The position numbers and the translations under genes were made by a program. DNA of 64,000 nt from Afipia sp. 1NLS2 (GTDB lineage Bacteria; Pseudomonadota; Alphaproteobacteria; Rhizobiales; Xanthobacteraceae), in assembly GCF_000178995.1 (NCBI RefSeq), contig NZ_ADVZ01000001.1, positions 434,001 through 498,000 on the forward strand, in the 5' to 3' direction. Shown in pieces: positions 44,432 through 58,063 of the stretch. The notes beneath the pieces are model-generated. The model was not told the DNA's origin and did no database searches. It saw only the letters and a list, made by a program, of their open reading frames with translations. Positions within the stretch are counted from its first letter, which is position 1, and each line of letters starts with the position of its first letter.

Positions 44432-44893
44432 CGTACTTTCGATCTCACCCCCTTCTATCGTTCCACCGTCGGCTTCGACCGGCTGTTCTCGCTGCTCGAT
44501 CAGGCCGCGGGTGACGGCGGCAACGGCTATCCGCCCTACAACATCGAACGGACCGGCGAGAACGACTTCCGGATTACGGTCGCCGTCTCCGGCTTCTCGC
44601 AAAATGACATCTCCATCGTTGCGAAGGAGAACACGCTGACGATCAAGGGCGAGAAGGTCGCGAACGAGAACAGCCAGAACGAAGTGCTGTATCGCGGCAT
44701 CGCCTCGCGCGCATTCGAGCGCAGCTTCCAGCTTGCCGATTTCGTGCAGGTGAAGAACGCCTCGCTCGAGAACGGCCTGCTTCACGTCGATCTCGTTCGC
44801 GAGATTCCGGAAGCCGCCAAACCGCGCCAGATTCCGATCAGCAACGGTCCGGCGCCGAAGCCCGTCACGACGGACGGCAAACAGGCGGCCTGA
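44429..44893 (+). CDS. Small heat-shock protein, Hsp20/IbpA family
   Basis: A 154-residue chaperone with the alpha-crystallin domain at about residues 33-130 (YNIERTGENDFRITVAVSGF, then GIASRAFERSFQLADFVQV) and a C-terminal IPI-type anchor (RQIPISN). Holds unfolding proteins at high temperature. GGAGGACTAAC precedes the ATG and is sequestered by the ROSE-like leader. Confidence 0.93.
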   Translation: MRTFDLTPFYRSTVGFDRLFSLLDQAAGDGGNGYPPYNIERTGENDFRITVAVSGFSQNDISIVAKENTLTIKGEKVANENSQNEVLYRGIASRAFERSFQLADFVQVKNASLENGLLHVDLVREIPEAAKPRQIPISNGPAPKPVTTDGKQAA

Positions 44894-44928
44894 TCGCCCG
44901 TCACGACGACATACGTCTCCCGCAACTG

Positions 44929-44955
44929 CGCCCCGGCATCCGCCGGGGCGTTTTT
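44929..44955. terminator. Terminator between hsp20 and the sigma-factor gene
   Basis: Nine-pair stem CGCCCCGGC / GCCGGGGCG with a four-base loop, followed by TTTTT in the plus direction. It ends at the stop codon of the convergent sigma gene. Confidence 0.85.
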
Positions 44956-45827
44956 CATGTGTTGAGGATCGCGACGTCGAACCCCTTTATGCGGTCCGGG
45001 TCGGCGACGGCCTGAATGCCGGCAATGCGGTCGCCCACGATGCGAAGCTCCAGCACGAGGCGGAGCCGGCCGCCGAACACCACCGCAATCGCCATTGCAC
45101 CATCGACCACCGCAGGCTGCGCCGCCTGCGCGCGCCCCTTGAAGGTGTTCGCCACCGCCTCGGCACCGCGCAATTCGACCGCGCCGCCCATTTTCGCCGC
45201 CACCGCATCCGACCTGAACACGACCTCCGGATCGAGCACCGACAACAGCGCTTCAAAGTCGCCATTCTTGGAGGCCGCAAGAAATGCATCGACGATTACG
45301 CGCTGACGGCTGAGATCGGCCTCGGGCGTCTCGACCTCGGGTTTTGCCGAAGCGCCTTGCACGCGGCGGCGAGCGCGGCTCGCCAGTTGCCGCGCGGCGG
45401 CAGGCTGACGCCCGACAATCGGCGCGATGTCCTCGAACGGCACAGCGAACATGTCATGCAGCACGAAGGCCAGACGCTCGGCCGGTGACAGCGTATCGAG
45501 CACGATCAGCAGTGCAGCGCCGATGGAATCCGCAATTTCCTGTTCGCCGTTTTCATTATCGGCGGGTTCCGGAACATGCGGCCCCAGCTGCTCCTCGCGC
45601 CGCGACTTACGCGCGCGCAGCATGTCGAGACAGATCCGCGCCACCACGGTCGTCAGCCAGCCGCCAAGATTTTTGATCTCATTGGTGTCGGCGCGGCCAA
45701 GCCGCAGCCACGCCTCCTGAACCGCGTCCTCCGCCTCGCTGCGCGAGCCCAGCATCCGGTAGGCGACGGCCCGCAAATGCGCGCGGTTGGCCTCGAACCT
45801 CTCCGCCAGAAAATTTTGTTCGCTCAT
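44955..45827 (-). CDS. ECF sigma factor, ECF41 group with SnoaL-like C-terminal domain
   Basis: A 290-residue sigma factor. Region 2 spans about residues 10-75 (MLGSRSEAEDAVQEAWLRLG) and region 4 about 105-160 (LSPAERLAFVLHDMFAVPF). A SnoaL/NTF2-like domain follows (about 175-288), the hallmark of ECF41, which acts as a built-in regulator in place of an anti-sigma. The divergent carboxymuconolactone-decarboxylase gene is the standard ECF41 partner and has a matching promoter. Confidence 0.92.
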   Translation of the reverse strand: MSEQNFLAERFEANRAHLRAVAYRMLGSRSEAEDAVQEAWLRLGRADTNEIKNLGGWLTTVVARICLDMLRARKSRREEQLGPHVPEPADNENGEQEIADSIGAALLIVLDTLSPAERLAFVLHDMFAVPFEDIAPIVGRQPAAARQLASRARRRVQGASAKPEVETPEADLSRQRVIVDAFLAASKNGDFEALLSVLDPEVVFRSDAVAAKMGGAVELRGAEAVANTFKGRAQAAQPAVVDGAMAIAVVFGGRLRLVLELRIVGDRIAGIQAVADPDRIKGFDVAILNT

Positions 45828-45883
45828 CGGTCACATCTCCGCAGCCTGCTTCGTCACCTGCCTGACGAACCGATCCAGCCGAA

Positions 45884-45910
45884 TGTGACATCGGCGGGAA
45901 CCACAGCGTC
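45884..45910 (+). promoter_or_regulatory. ECF41-type promoter of the CMD gene
   Basis: TGTGACA at 45884-45890, then 16 bases, then CGTC at 45907-45910. This is one base off the published ECF41 pattern TGTCACA-N16-CGTC as I recall it. It lies 23 bases before the CMD ATG. Confidence 0.75.
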
Positions 45911-45933
45911 AAAAAGTCAGAAGGAGATTTCCG

Positions 45934-46392
45934 ATGCAAGCACGTATGAACAACCCGGCCTTGCTCAATCCCGACGCCATGAAGGCGCTCGGCGCCCTCA
46001 ATGAAGCGGCGAAGAAAGGCAATATCCCCGTGACATTCCATGAACTGCTGTGCCTGCGCGCCAGCCAGATCAACGGATGCAGCGTCTGTATCGACGGCCA
46101 TTGGCGGATCGCGAAGAAAGCCGGCGAAACCGATGAGCGGCTCTTTGCCGTCGCGGCCTGGCGCGACACGCCCTACTTCACGGCGGCCGAACGCGCAGCC
46201 CTCGCCCTCACCGAGGCCATGACGCGGCTCAGCGACAGGGCCGATCCCGTTCCCGACAAAATCTGGGACGAACTGATACGCCATTACAACGAGACCGATA
46301 TCGCCTCTCTGCTGCTGACGATCGCCAGCATCAATGTCTGGAATCGCCTCAACATCGCGACCAAGCAGCAGGCGGGCTTCTGGAAGCCTTGA
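45934..46392 (+). CDS. Carboxymuconolactone decarboxylase / AhpD-like protein
   Basis: A 152-residue helical protein with the redox pair in GCSVCIDGHWRIAKK (CxxC followed by H), the AhpD-type peroxidase core. Residues around FHELLCLRASQINGCSVC are typical. AAGGAG precedes the ATG. Its pairing with an ECF41 sigma factor and the promoter in front indicate control by that sigma factor; the stress signal is unknown. Confidence 0.9.
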   Translation: MQARMNNPALLNPDAMKALGALNEAAKKGNIPVTFHELLCLRASQINGCSVCIDGHWRIAKKAGETDERLFAVAAWRDTPYFTAAERAALALTEAMTRLSDRADPVPDKIWDELIRHYNETDIASLLLTIASINVWNRLNIATKQQAGFWKP

Positions 46393-46393
46393 A

Positions 46394-46430
46394 ACAAAAA
46401 GGGCGGCCGGTCATCGGGCGCCCTTTTTGT
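46394..46430. terminator. Bidirectional terminator after the CMD gene
   Basis: Arms at 46394-46405 and 46419-46430 are perfectly complementary over twelve bases (GGGCG core plus A5/T5 flanks), so it can end transcripts on either strand between two convergent genes. Confidence 0.88.
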
Positions 46431-46434
46431 TGTC

Positions 46435-47232
46435 TCAATCCATCGGCTGTACCGGCGGCATCGGCCCGGTCGGCTTCAGCTCGATCGTGTCCGCATCCGG
46501 CGCAGGCTTGGCCTCAACCTTTGTCTCGGGCTTAGGCGTATCCTTGGGGGCCGAGCCGGACGTTCCGGACAATTGAGCCGTTTGTGCAGCAGACGATGGT
46601 GCCGACGGCTTGGCTGGCGCAATCGCAGTCGTCGTCGGATTGGGCTTCGGAGCCGTCTTCGCGATCGCCTTCGCCGCGCGCTTGAGCGGCGCCGCGTGAT
46701 GCGCCGAAGCAGCCGGCACGCCATGGCTTGCCGTGCGCGACGGATAATCCCGGCGCGGCGGCGGATTGCCATAAGGCTGCGCGAACCGCGCGGGCGGCGG
46801 ACCCGGCGGCCCATACATGCGGTCGAGTTCGTCGCGCAACCGCGAATCCATCCGCATGGCCGGGACGAAGCGGATCGGCTCGCCGGTGCGTGCATCGACG
46901 ATCAGGCGTCCGTCGTCGCCGTTCTGGTTCAGCACCGCGACGGTGTAGACCCAGCCGCGCCGGAAAACCGGGCCGAGTTGGGAAAAGCCCTGCTGGCGCA
47001 GGATTCCCGGAATTTCATCCGGAGCGAGAATAACGGTGTCGTCTCCCATCGGCACCGGCTCCGGCGGCCCGACATACGCGCCACGGTCATATGCACCGTC
47101 ATCGCTTCTAAGGACGTCGGCGGCCTGAATAATCTTGGCCTGCACAATCTGAATGACCTGAGCGCGCGCAGGCACGGTGGCGATGCCCGCCGCCATGACC
47201 GTTCCCGCGCAAATCGAAGCGAACAGCTTCAT
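46435..47232 (-). CDS. Exported proline/alanine-rich protein of unknown function
   Basis: A 265-residue protein with a signal peptide (about residues 1-24, ending PARA). Residues about 65-130 form a small folded region (EIPGILRQQGFSQLGPVFRR and a strand with GEPIRFVPA) of the kind seen in rhizobial periplasmic proteins. The remainder is a long Pro/Ala/Lys-rich tail, probably disordered and cell-wall or membrane facing. GGGAGG precedes the ATG. Function unknown. Confidence 0.75.
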   Translation of the reverse strand: MKLFASICAGTVMAAGIATVPARAQVIQIVQAKIIQAADVLRSDDGAYDRGAYVGPPEPVPMGDDTVILAPDEIPGILRQQGFSQLGPVFRRGWVYTVAVLNQNGDDGRLIVDARTGEPIRFVPAMRMDSRLRDELDRMYGPPGPPPARFAQPYGNPPPRRDYPSRTASHGVPAASAHHAAPLKRAAKAIAKTAPKPNPTTTAIAPAKPSAPSSAAQTAQLSGTSGSAPKDTPKPETKVEAKPAPDADTIELKPTGPMPPVQPMD

Positions 47233-47711
47233 CGGCCGCCTCCCTGTCATCCACAGCCCCGAACTTCGACAGTTTCGGGACCTATCTTGCCGGGGATTCC
47301 GGCGAGGAATGGGCCGGGCTTGGGCCGGAACGAGATTCTTTGCGGCCAAAGATCTCGGGGAAAACGAGGCAATCTCTCACGTTGTGAGTCATGCATCCCG
47401 GCAGGGACTCCGATGTGCTTGTGTGATAGAAAAAAGTTTGGCAATCTCGGAGGTAGGACAGTAATACTGTCCCATATTTTGCCGGGATTTCAGGCAGGAT
47501 GACGGGTCCGATTCCGGCTCCTGCCCGAAAAGACCGCTCGCTCGCGCCGGACAGGTGCCCGCGAGCCTGCACTTTTGACACGAGCTCGTCCCATTGGTGG
47601 GCGGTTCTCGGCCCAGGACTTCGGTCCATGGGAGTCCGAGCAAACCGCCAACGCCGTGGGTGCGGCTGGACGATGAGTAAAGAAGGCCCTTGAGAGGGTT
47701 CGAGGCACAAG
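47233..47711. other. Intergenic region upstream of gltB
   Basis: These 479 bases separate the exported protein from gltB. No gene is supported. They contain the perfect palindrome at 47456-47472. Confidence 0.6.
47456..47472. promoter_or_regulatory. Perfect 8-1-8 palindrome, candidate operator
   Basis: GGACAGTA-A-TACTGTCC is a perfect inverted repeat 240 bases upstream of gltB and 223 bases upstream of the exported-protein gene. Its size and centre suggest a dimeric repressor site (for example TetR or Rrf2 type); I cannot assign the regulator. Confidence 0.5.
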
Positions 47712-52481
<4,770 letters not shown>

Positions 52482-52491
52482 GGTTCAACGC

Positions 52492-52586
52492 GTCATTCCG
52501 GGCGGCCGCACGGCGGCCGATCCGGAATCTCGCAAACGTAGGATCAAGATTCCGGGTCTGCGCTGTTGACGCATCTCCGGAATGAC
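52492..52586. repeat. Multi-hairpin palindromic element between gltB and gltD
   Basis: The outer arms GTCATTCCGG (52492-52501) and CCGGAATGAC (52577-52586) are complementary, with inner inverted repeats GGCCGC/CGGCC and CCGGAATCT/AGATTCCGG between them. It resembles the dispersed palindromic elements of Bradyrhizobiaceae. It may affect mRNA stability and the gltB:gltD ratio. Confidence 0.7.
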
Positions 52587-52612
52587 TGAATGGATCGGGG
52601 CGTTAGGTTACT

Positions 52613-54070
52613 ATGGGTAAGATCACGGGGTTTCTTGAGTTCGATCGTCACGACCGCAGCTATCAGCCTGTCGCGGAGCGTGTGAAGAACTTCAACGAGT
52701 TCGTCGTTCCGCTGTCGGAGAAAGAGCTGCGCGATCAGGCCGCGCGGTGCATGAACTGCGGCGTGCCGTTTTGCCATGGCACCGGTTCGGTCGCACCCGG
52801 CACGCCCGGCTGCCCGGTCAACAACCAGATCCCGGACTGGAACGATCTCGTCTACAGGGGCAACTGGCAGGAAGCCTCGCGCAACCTGCACTCGACCAAC
52901 AACTTCCCCGAATTCACCGGCCGCATCTGCCCCGCGCCCTGCGAGGCCTCCTGCACGCTGAACATCATCGACAGCCCGGTCACCATCAAGAGCATCGAGC
53001 ACGCCATCGTCGAGCGCGCGTGGGAAAACGGCTGGCTGCCGCCGGAAATCGCCGCCGAGAAGACCGGCAAGAAGATCGCCGTGATCGGCTCGGGTCCCGC
53101 GGGCCTCGCCTGCGCGCAGCAGCTCGCGCGCGTCGGCCATGAGGTTCATGTCTTCGAGAAGCACGCCAAGGCCGGTGGCCTGCTCCGCTACGGCATTCCC
53201 GACTTCAAGATGGAGAAGTGGACCATCGACCGCCGCATCAAGCAGATGGAAGCGGAAGGCGTGGTCTTCCACTACGGCAAGGCGGTCGGCGGCACCTCAC
53301 CCGGCGCAATCGACCCGAAGGAACTGCTCAAGACCTATGACGCCATCGCGCTGACCGGCGGTGCCGAAGCCCCGCGCGACCTGCCGGTGCCCGGCCGCGA
53401 ACTCGCGGGCATCCATTACGCGATGGATTTCCTGCCGCAGCAGAACCGCCGCGTCGGCAAGGAATCGCTCGACGGCGTGAGCGAGATTCTGGCCACCGGC
53501 AAGCATGTCATCGTGATCGGCGGTGGCGACACCGGTTCGGACTGCATCGGCACCTCGGTGCGTCAGGGCGCGAAGTCCGTGACGCAGCTTGAAATCCTCC
53601 CCGAGCCGCCCGCGCGCGAGAACAAGCCGCTGGTCTGGCCTTACTGGCCGTTGAAGCTGCGCATCTCGTCGAGCCAGGCGGAAGGCGCTGTGCGCGACTA
53701 CGCCGTGATGACGCAGAAGTTCTCCGGCGAGAACGGCAAGGTGGCGAAGCTGCACGGCATCCATGTCGACGCCAAATTCCAGCCGGTGCCCGGCACCGAA
53801 TTCGAACTCCCTGCTGACCTCGTTCTGCTGGCGATGGGTTTCGTGCATCCGGTGCACGAGGGGCTGCTGAAGTCGCTCGGCGTCGACCTCGATCAGCGAG
53901 GCAATGTCCACGCCGCGACCAGCGACTACAAGACCTCGGTCGCGAAAGTATTCGCCTCGGGCGACATGCGCCGCGGCCAGTCGCTCGTGGTGTGGGCGAT
54001 CCGCGAAGGCCGCCAATGCGCTGCCTCGATCGACCAGCATCTGATGGGATCGACCACGCTGCCGCGTTAA
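52613..54070 (+). CDS. gltD: Glutamate synthase (NADPH) small subunit
   Basis: A 485-residue FAD/Fe-S subunit passing electrons from NADPH to GltB. N-terminal cysteines [13 protein letters not shown] and CPAPCEASC bind two [4Fe-4S] clusters. FAD binding follows in [20 protein letters not shown], and NADPH binding in [20 protein letters not shown]. It starts 131 bases after gltB across a palindromic element. Confidence 0.97.
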   Translation: MGKITGFLEFDRHDRSYQPVAERVKNFNEFVVPLSEKELRDQAARCMNCGVPFCHGTGSVAPGTPGCPVNNQIPDWNDLVYRGNWQEASRNLHSTNNFPEFTGRICPAPCEASCTLNIIDSPVTIKSIEHAIVERAWENGWLPPEIAAEKTGKKIAVIGSGPAGLACAQQLARVGHEVHVFEKHAKAGGLLRYGIPDFKMEKWTIDRRIKQMEAEGVVFHYGKAVGGTSPGAIDPKELLKTYDAIALTGGAEAPRDLPVPGRELAGIHYAMDFLPQQNRRVGKESLDGVSEILATGKHVIVIGGGDTGSDCIGTSVRQGAKSVTQLEILPEPPARENKPLVWPYWPLKLRISSSQAEGAVRDYAVMTQKFSGENGKVAKLHGIHVDAKFQPVPGTEFELPADLVLLAMGFVHPVHEGLLKSLGVDLDQRGNVHAATSDYKTSVAKVFASGDMRRGQSLVVWAIREGRQCAASIDQHLMGSTTLPR

Positions 54071-54092
54071 GCCTCAATCATATACTCACGAC

Positions 54093-54126
54093 AAAAACCC
54101 CGCCGTGCGAACACGGCGGGGTTTTT
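54093..54126. terminator. Bidirectional terminator after gltD
   Basis: A perfect stem (CCCCGCCGTG with CACGGCGGGG, CGAA loop) flanked by A5 and T5, between gltD and a convergent gene. Confidence 0.92.
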
Positions 54127-54138
54127 GCTTGCGCCGAC

Positions 54139-54525
54139 TTACTCAACGACGCGGATGATCCGGCGGGTGCGCGGATCGACGATCACACGCTGGTCGTTGA
54201 CCACGGCATAACGGTACTCGCGATAACGCGGCACCTCATGCAGCACCACCGTCTCCGGCAGCGGCTCGCCCACGGCGACACGCTCATGCACCACGACCGA
54301 CGGCACGCGCTCGCCGCGCACCGAACTGATCACGGCATCCGGAATCGCGGCAGCCGTACCGACCGCGGCACCGACCGTACCACCCACGATCGCGCCTGGC
54401 GCGCCGAGAACCGCACCGCCCGCCTCCGCGCCGCCGCGCGCACTGTCGCGAACGACGTTCTGCGCGTGGGCCAAAGCGGGCGCCAGCACCAAGGCCGCGA
54501 CTGCAATCGTTGTCTTCATCTTCAT
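54139..54525 (-). CDS. Exported DUF1236-type protein
   Basis: A 128-residue protein with a signal peptide (about residues 1-21, ending AHA), a glycine/alanine-rich middle (AGGAVLGAPGAIVGGTVGAA) and a C-terminal DUF1236-like module (YRYAVVNDQRVIVDPRTRRI). Common and abundant in rhizobia; function unknown. GGGAG precedes the ATG. Confidence 0.85.
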   Translation of the reverse strand: MKMKTTIAVAALVLAPALAHAQNVVRDSARGGAEAGGAVLGAPGAIVGGTVGAAVGTAAAIPDAVISSVRGERVPSVVVHERVAVGEPLPETVVLHEVPRYREYRYAVVNDQRVIVDPRTRRIIRVVE

Positions 54526-54713
54526 GACCTGTCTCCCTTGATCGATTGACGCATGTTAACCGGCAAGGCGAGCGGGCGTTCCGGAAATGACGGTCCCGAT
54601 TCCGGGGCCAAAATGTGAGAAACATGCCGGAAACAAGGCGCAAGTTGAAACACGGCTTGTCCCGCAAGGCGCTGTCGCTCTTGCGCGCAAGTTCCGCGAC
54701 GAGCGATATATTT

Positions 54714-56279
54714 TTAGCGGAAGAAAAAGAATCCGGAGCTTGCCGCCGAAGGCGCGATCGTGCGCGGCCGCTGTTGCTGCGGACGGCTGGGATCGAAGAA
54801 GCCGTTGTTCGATGTGGCTTGCGGCGCCCGCTTCTTCGGCTTCGGCGCGGCCGGCTTCTCGCCATCGAGCGTGGCGACACTGCCTGCCGGCGTCGGAGGC
54901 GCTTCGAGCTTGCCGATTTCGTGGCGCGGCCAACTGAAATCATCGGCGCGTCCCGCAGGCGGCGAGAGCGGCTCGCCCTTCACCAGCGTGCGCGCAGCCA
55001 GCGCATCGACCGCCGCTGGCCGGGAGCCCACGCCGCCGAGCAACTGATCCGCGCTGACGGACGATGCCACCAGCGGCACCACCGGCCCCGCCATCGGACG
55101 CGGACCGGCCACGCCCGGCTTGACGTTGACGCTATTGTCCGGCGCTTCGCTCGGCAGCGACAGCGGCGAGGAACGTGCGGCCAGCACGCGGCGGATCTCG
55201 CGTTCGGTGTAATGGGCGAGCTTGCGCGCACCCGCCTTGGTGAAGAACACGCCATCATAGGAACGCAGGCGGCGGATCTGGCCCTCGAAGTCCGGGCCCT
55301 GCTGCAAATAGCGGCCCGCGTCATCGACGAAGCCGTCCCACACATCGACATAGGTGATGCCGGCCTTGCCGGCGGCGTCACGGTACAGCGCATCGAGGAA
55401 CAGCATGTCGGATGTCGATTTGGTGCCGCGCACGGCGGGCAGGCCGACCCACAACACCGGCACGCCCTTGGCCTTCAGGATGCCGATCAATTCCTCGATC
55501 TTGCGGTTGTAGAGTTCGACCCAGCGCGGATCGCGGAAATTGGCAATGCCGTTGGCAGCGGGCGCGGTCCTCTCCGGGGGCGCTGCGTCTTCCTCGTCAT
55601 CGGAGCTGGCCGTATCCGGCGGCGCGGCTTCAGCCTCGCCGGGCTTGCTCGCGTCGGCCTTGTTGGCGTCAGGTTTGCCGTCCTTCTCCTTCGCGCCCTT
55701 CTTGCCCTTCTTCTTGTCCTTGTCGGTCTTCTCGACCTTCTCGTGGATCGGAATGCGGTCGTGCAGGCCGAGCATCACCACGATCACGTCGGGATGCTCG
55801 CTGGCGAGAATCTCCTTCGCGGCGGCCGCCCAGTCCGAGGGCTCGCCCTTGGGCTGGTAACGGATCAGGCCGGAGACCGTCTTGGCCTTGCGGATGACGC
55901 CAAGCTCCGGCGTCTCGGCCAGCGCGTCCTCGAGGCCGTAGGCCAGCCAGTCGGCCATCGCATCGCCGATCACCAGCACGTTCTGCTCGGCCACGGTGTC
56001 GCGCTTCTCGGGCGCGGGCGGATGCGAATAGTCCACGCGCGGCTGTTGCGGCTGCGGCGCGGGCGCCCGGTCGCCGAAGAAGCCATCGCGGAAGGACGGG
56101 AAGAACCCGCCGCCGCCCCGCGGCACTTCGCGCGGAGGCACCGGCCTGCTGCGGCCGAAGCCGAAATCGAACAGTTGCGCCGAGGCAGGCGCGGCCATGG
56201 CGAACGCCAGCAGGCCCGCGACCGCGAACACCGCAAGCCCCGCGCTTTCGCGCCGGATATATCGCCACCAATGTCGCAT
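54714..56279 (-). CDS. Exported SGNH-hydrolase-like protein, DUF459 family
   Basis: A 521-residue protein with a signal or anchor segment (about residues 12-35). The SGNH-like domain runs from VLVIGDAMADWLAYGLEDAL (about residue 100) to the YVDVWDGFVDD and DGVFFTKAGARKLAHY blocks (about residue 370). It is interrupted by a Lys/Glu-rich, low-complexity insert at about 185-240. The C-terminal 140 residues are proline-rich and end FFFFR. DUF459 proteins are envelope proteins, possibly modifying polysaccharide acylation. Confidence 0.82.
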   Translation of the reverse strand: MRHWWRYIRRESAGLAVFAVAGLLAFAMAAPASAQLFDFGFGRSRPVPPREVPRGGGGFFPSFRDGFFGDRAPAPQPQQPRVDYSHPPAPEKRDTVAEQNVLVIGDAMADWLAYGLEDALAETPELGVIRKAKTVSGLIRYQPKGEPSDWAAAAKEILASEHPDVIVVMLGLHDRIPIHEKVEKTDKDKKKGKKGAKEKDGKPDANKADASKPGEAEAAPPDTASSDDEEDAAPPERTAPAANGIANFRDPRWVELYNRKIEELIGILKAKGVPVLWVGLPAVRGTKSTSDMLFLDALYRDAAGKAGITYVDVWDGFVDDAGRYLQQGPDFEGQIRRLRSYDGVFFTKAGARKLAHYTEREIRRVLAARSSPLSLPSEAPDNSVNVKPGVAGPRPMAGPVVPLVASSVSADQLLGGVGSRPAAVDALAARTLVKGEPLSPPAGRADDFSWPRHEIGKLEAPPTPAGSVATLDGEKPAAPKPKKRAPQATSNNGFFDPSRPQQQRPRTIAPSAASSGFFFFR

Positions 56280-56350
56280 CGCGCCTTTCAGCCGGCTCCG
56301 TCGGGAACGCCTTTATACTAGCTGAATCCGGCCCGAAAAGGGGCAGTTAC

Positions 56351-56418
56351 CGTCATTCCCGCGAAAGCGGGAATCCAGTTTTTTGGGAAGTGTGGGTCCC
56401 CGCCTGCGCGGGGACGAC
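56351..56418. repeat. Dispersed palindromic repeats (two units)
   Basis: Two hairpins lie side by side: TCATTCCCGC-GAAA-GCGGGAATCC from 56351, and GGGTCCCCGCC-TGC-GCGGGGACGAC at 56394-56418. The second recurs with one changed base at 60002-60026. These are REP-like elements between genes. Confidence 0.8.
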
Positions 56419-56441
56419 ATGAAATGGTGCCTTTTACGGCC

Positions 56442-57800
56442 TCAGCGGGTCCGCAGCCGGTCGAGCGCGTCGGAGGAGGCAAAGCCGTCCGCGGGCGCGC
56501 CGATCGAGGCCTGATACGAGCGCAATGCCTTGCGGGTCGCGCTGCCGAGCTGGCCATCCGGTTCGCCCTGATAGAAGCCGCGCCGCGCCAGCAATTGCTG
56601 CAGTTCAAGCCGCTCGGCGCGGCTCAGTACCCGTTCCGAACGCGGCCAGGACTGCACAAACGGCCCGCCGCCACGCAGCCGGTCGGCGAAATGACCGATG
56701 GCGAGCGCGTAGGACTCCGCCGGGTTGTAACGCAGGATGGCGCGGAAGTTCTGAAGCATCAGGAAGCCCGGTCCCTGCGCGCCCGCGGGCATCAGGAGAA
56801 ACGCGTGATCGCCCGGGCGCGGGAACGCCTGCCCGTTGGCGCGGCGCACGCCGAGCCGCTCCCACTGCGCGAGCGAAAGCATCTTGGAGCGGTCGGCCAT
56901 CATGTAGTCGAAGCCCTGCGGCACCGCGACCTCGTAACCCCAGCCCTGCCCCGCCTGCCAGCCGTCGGTCTTGAGCTTGTTGGCGGTGGAGGCGATCAGG
57001 TCGGCGACATCCTTGACCGCATCGCGCCGCCCGTCGCCGTCGAAATCGACCGCGAAGCGCTTGTAGACCGTCGGCATGAACTGCGTCGGCCCGAACGCGC
57101 CGGCCCATGAGCCGACCATTTCGTCCGGCGTGAGGTCGCCGCGATTGAGGATTTCGAGCGCGGCCAGAAACTCGCCGCGGAAATAATTCTGGCGGCGGCC
57201 GATGCAGGCGAGCGTCGCGGTGGAATTCAGCACGCTGCGGTCGCCGCCCTGCGTCGAGTAGTTCGACTCCACGCCCCAGATCGACGCAATGATGTAGCGG
57301 TCCACGCCATAGGCGCGCTCCACCGCATCGAACTGCGGCTTGTACTGCGCGAGGATCTCGCGTCCGCGTGCGATGCGCGCATCCGTCACCAGCACGTCGA
57401 GATAGTCCCACACCGCCTTGGTGAATTCGGGCTGCGAATCCATGAAGTCCATGATCTTCAGATCAGGCTCGAGATTGGCGGTGAAACGCTGGAAATTCGC
57501 CTGCGTGACGCCACGGCGCGCGGCCTCCGGTCCCATCGACGCGACGCAGGATTTGAAATTCGCGGCGGCGGCGCGGATCGCGGACGCCGTCATCTCGGGC
57601 GAGCCGGAGGCGCCGTCCTCTCCGCTCCATTCCTTGGTCGAGGCGCGGCGCATCGGCGGCGCGGATTGCGGGATCGAACCGGTGAGTTCGGCGCGGGGCC
57701 CCGGCGAGCCGTCCGGAATGCAGGCAGACAAAGGCAGAGCCAGCGCGCCCAACGCCAGACCACCCGCCAAACCGCGCTTCATTCTCACCGGCAATGCCAT
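56442..57800 (-). CDS. Lytic murein transglycosylase, MltB family, with peptidoglycan-binding domain
   Basis: A 452-residue lipoprotein: the lipobox LSAC sits at about residues 24-27. The transglycosylase domain spans about residues 75-370, with the catalytic glutamate in ASIWGVESNYSTQGG and the GAFGPTQFMPTVYKRFAVD block. A PG_binding_1 domain closes the protein (LELQQLLARRGFYQGEPDGQ, about 390-450). GGAAGG precedes the ATG at 57800. Confidence 0.9.
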   Translation of the reverse strand: MALPVRMKRGLAGGLALGALALPLSACIPDGSPGPRAELTGSIPQSAPPMRRASTKEWSGEDGASGSPEMTASAIRAAAANFKSCVASMGPEAARRGVTQANFQRFTANLEPDLKIMDFMDSQPEFTKAVWDYLDVLVTDARIARGREILAQYKPQFDAVERAYGVDRYIIASIWGVESNYSTQGGDRSVLNSTATLACIGRRQNYFRGEFLAALEILNRGDLTPDEMVGSWAGAFGPTQFMPTVYKRFAVDFDGDGRRDAVKDVADLIASTANKLKTDGWQAGQGWGYEVAVPQGFDYMMADRSKMLSLAQWERLGVRRANGQAFPRPGDHAFLLMPAGAQGPGFLMLQNFRAILRYNPAESYALAIGHFADRLRGGGPFVQSWPRSERVLSRAERLELQQLLARRGFYQGEPDGQLGSATRKALRSYQASIGAPADGFASSDALDRLRTR

Positions 57801-58063
57801 GAAATTCCTTCCCGTCCCGTCAAGGCTATCAGGCCCCGAGACGGTTTCCACACCCTTAACATAGGGCCATTTTCATGATGTTTCAGGGGCGCCTGCGCCA
57901 TTAACTCGCATGCGCGAAAGCCGATCCACTTTAAGCACTTGCCCATTTGCTGCCTTTGTTATCGGCTGCAAACAGGATAGTGAGGCGGTGACGTTGTTCC
58001 CGGCGCGAGCCCTCGCGCCTGCCGCCTTTTCATCGTGTCCCATCAGTGAGCCCGAAGAACCAC

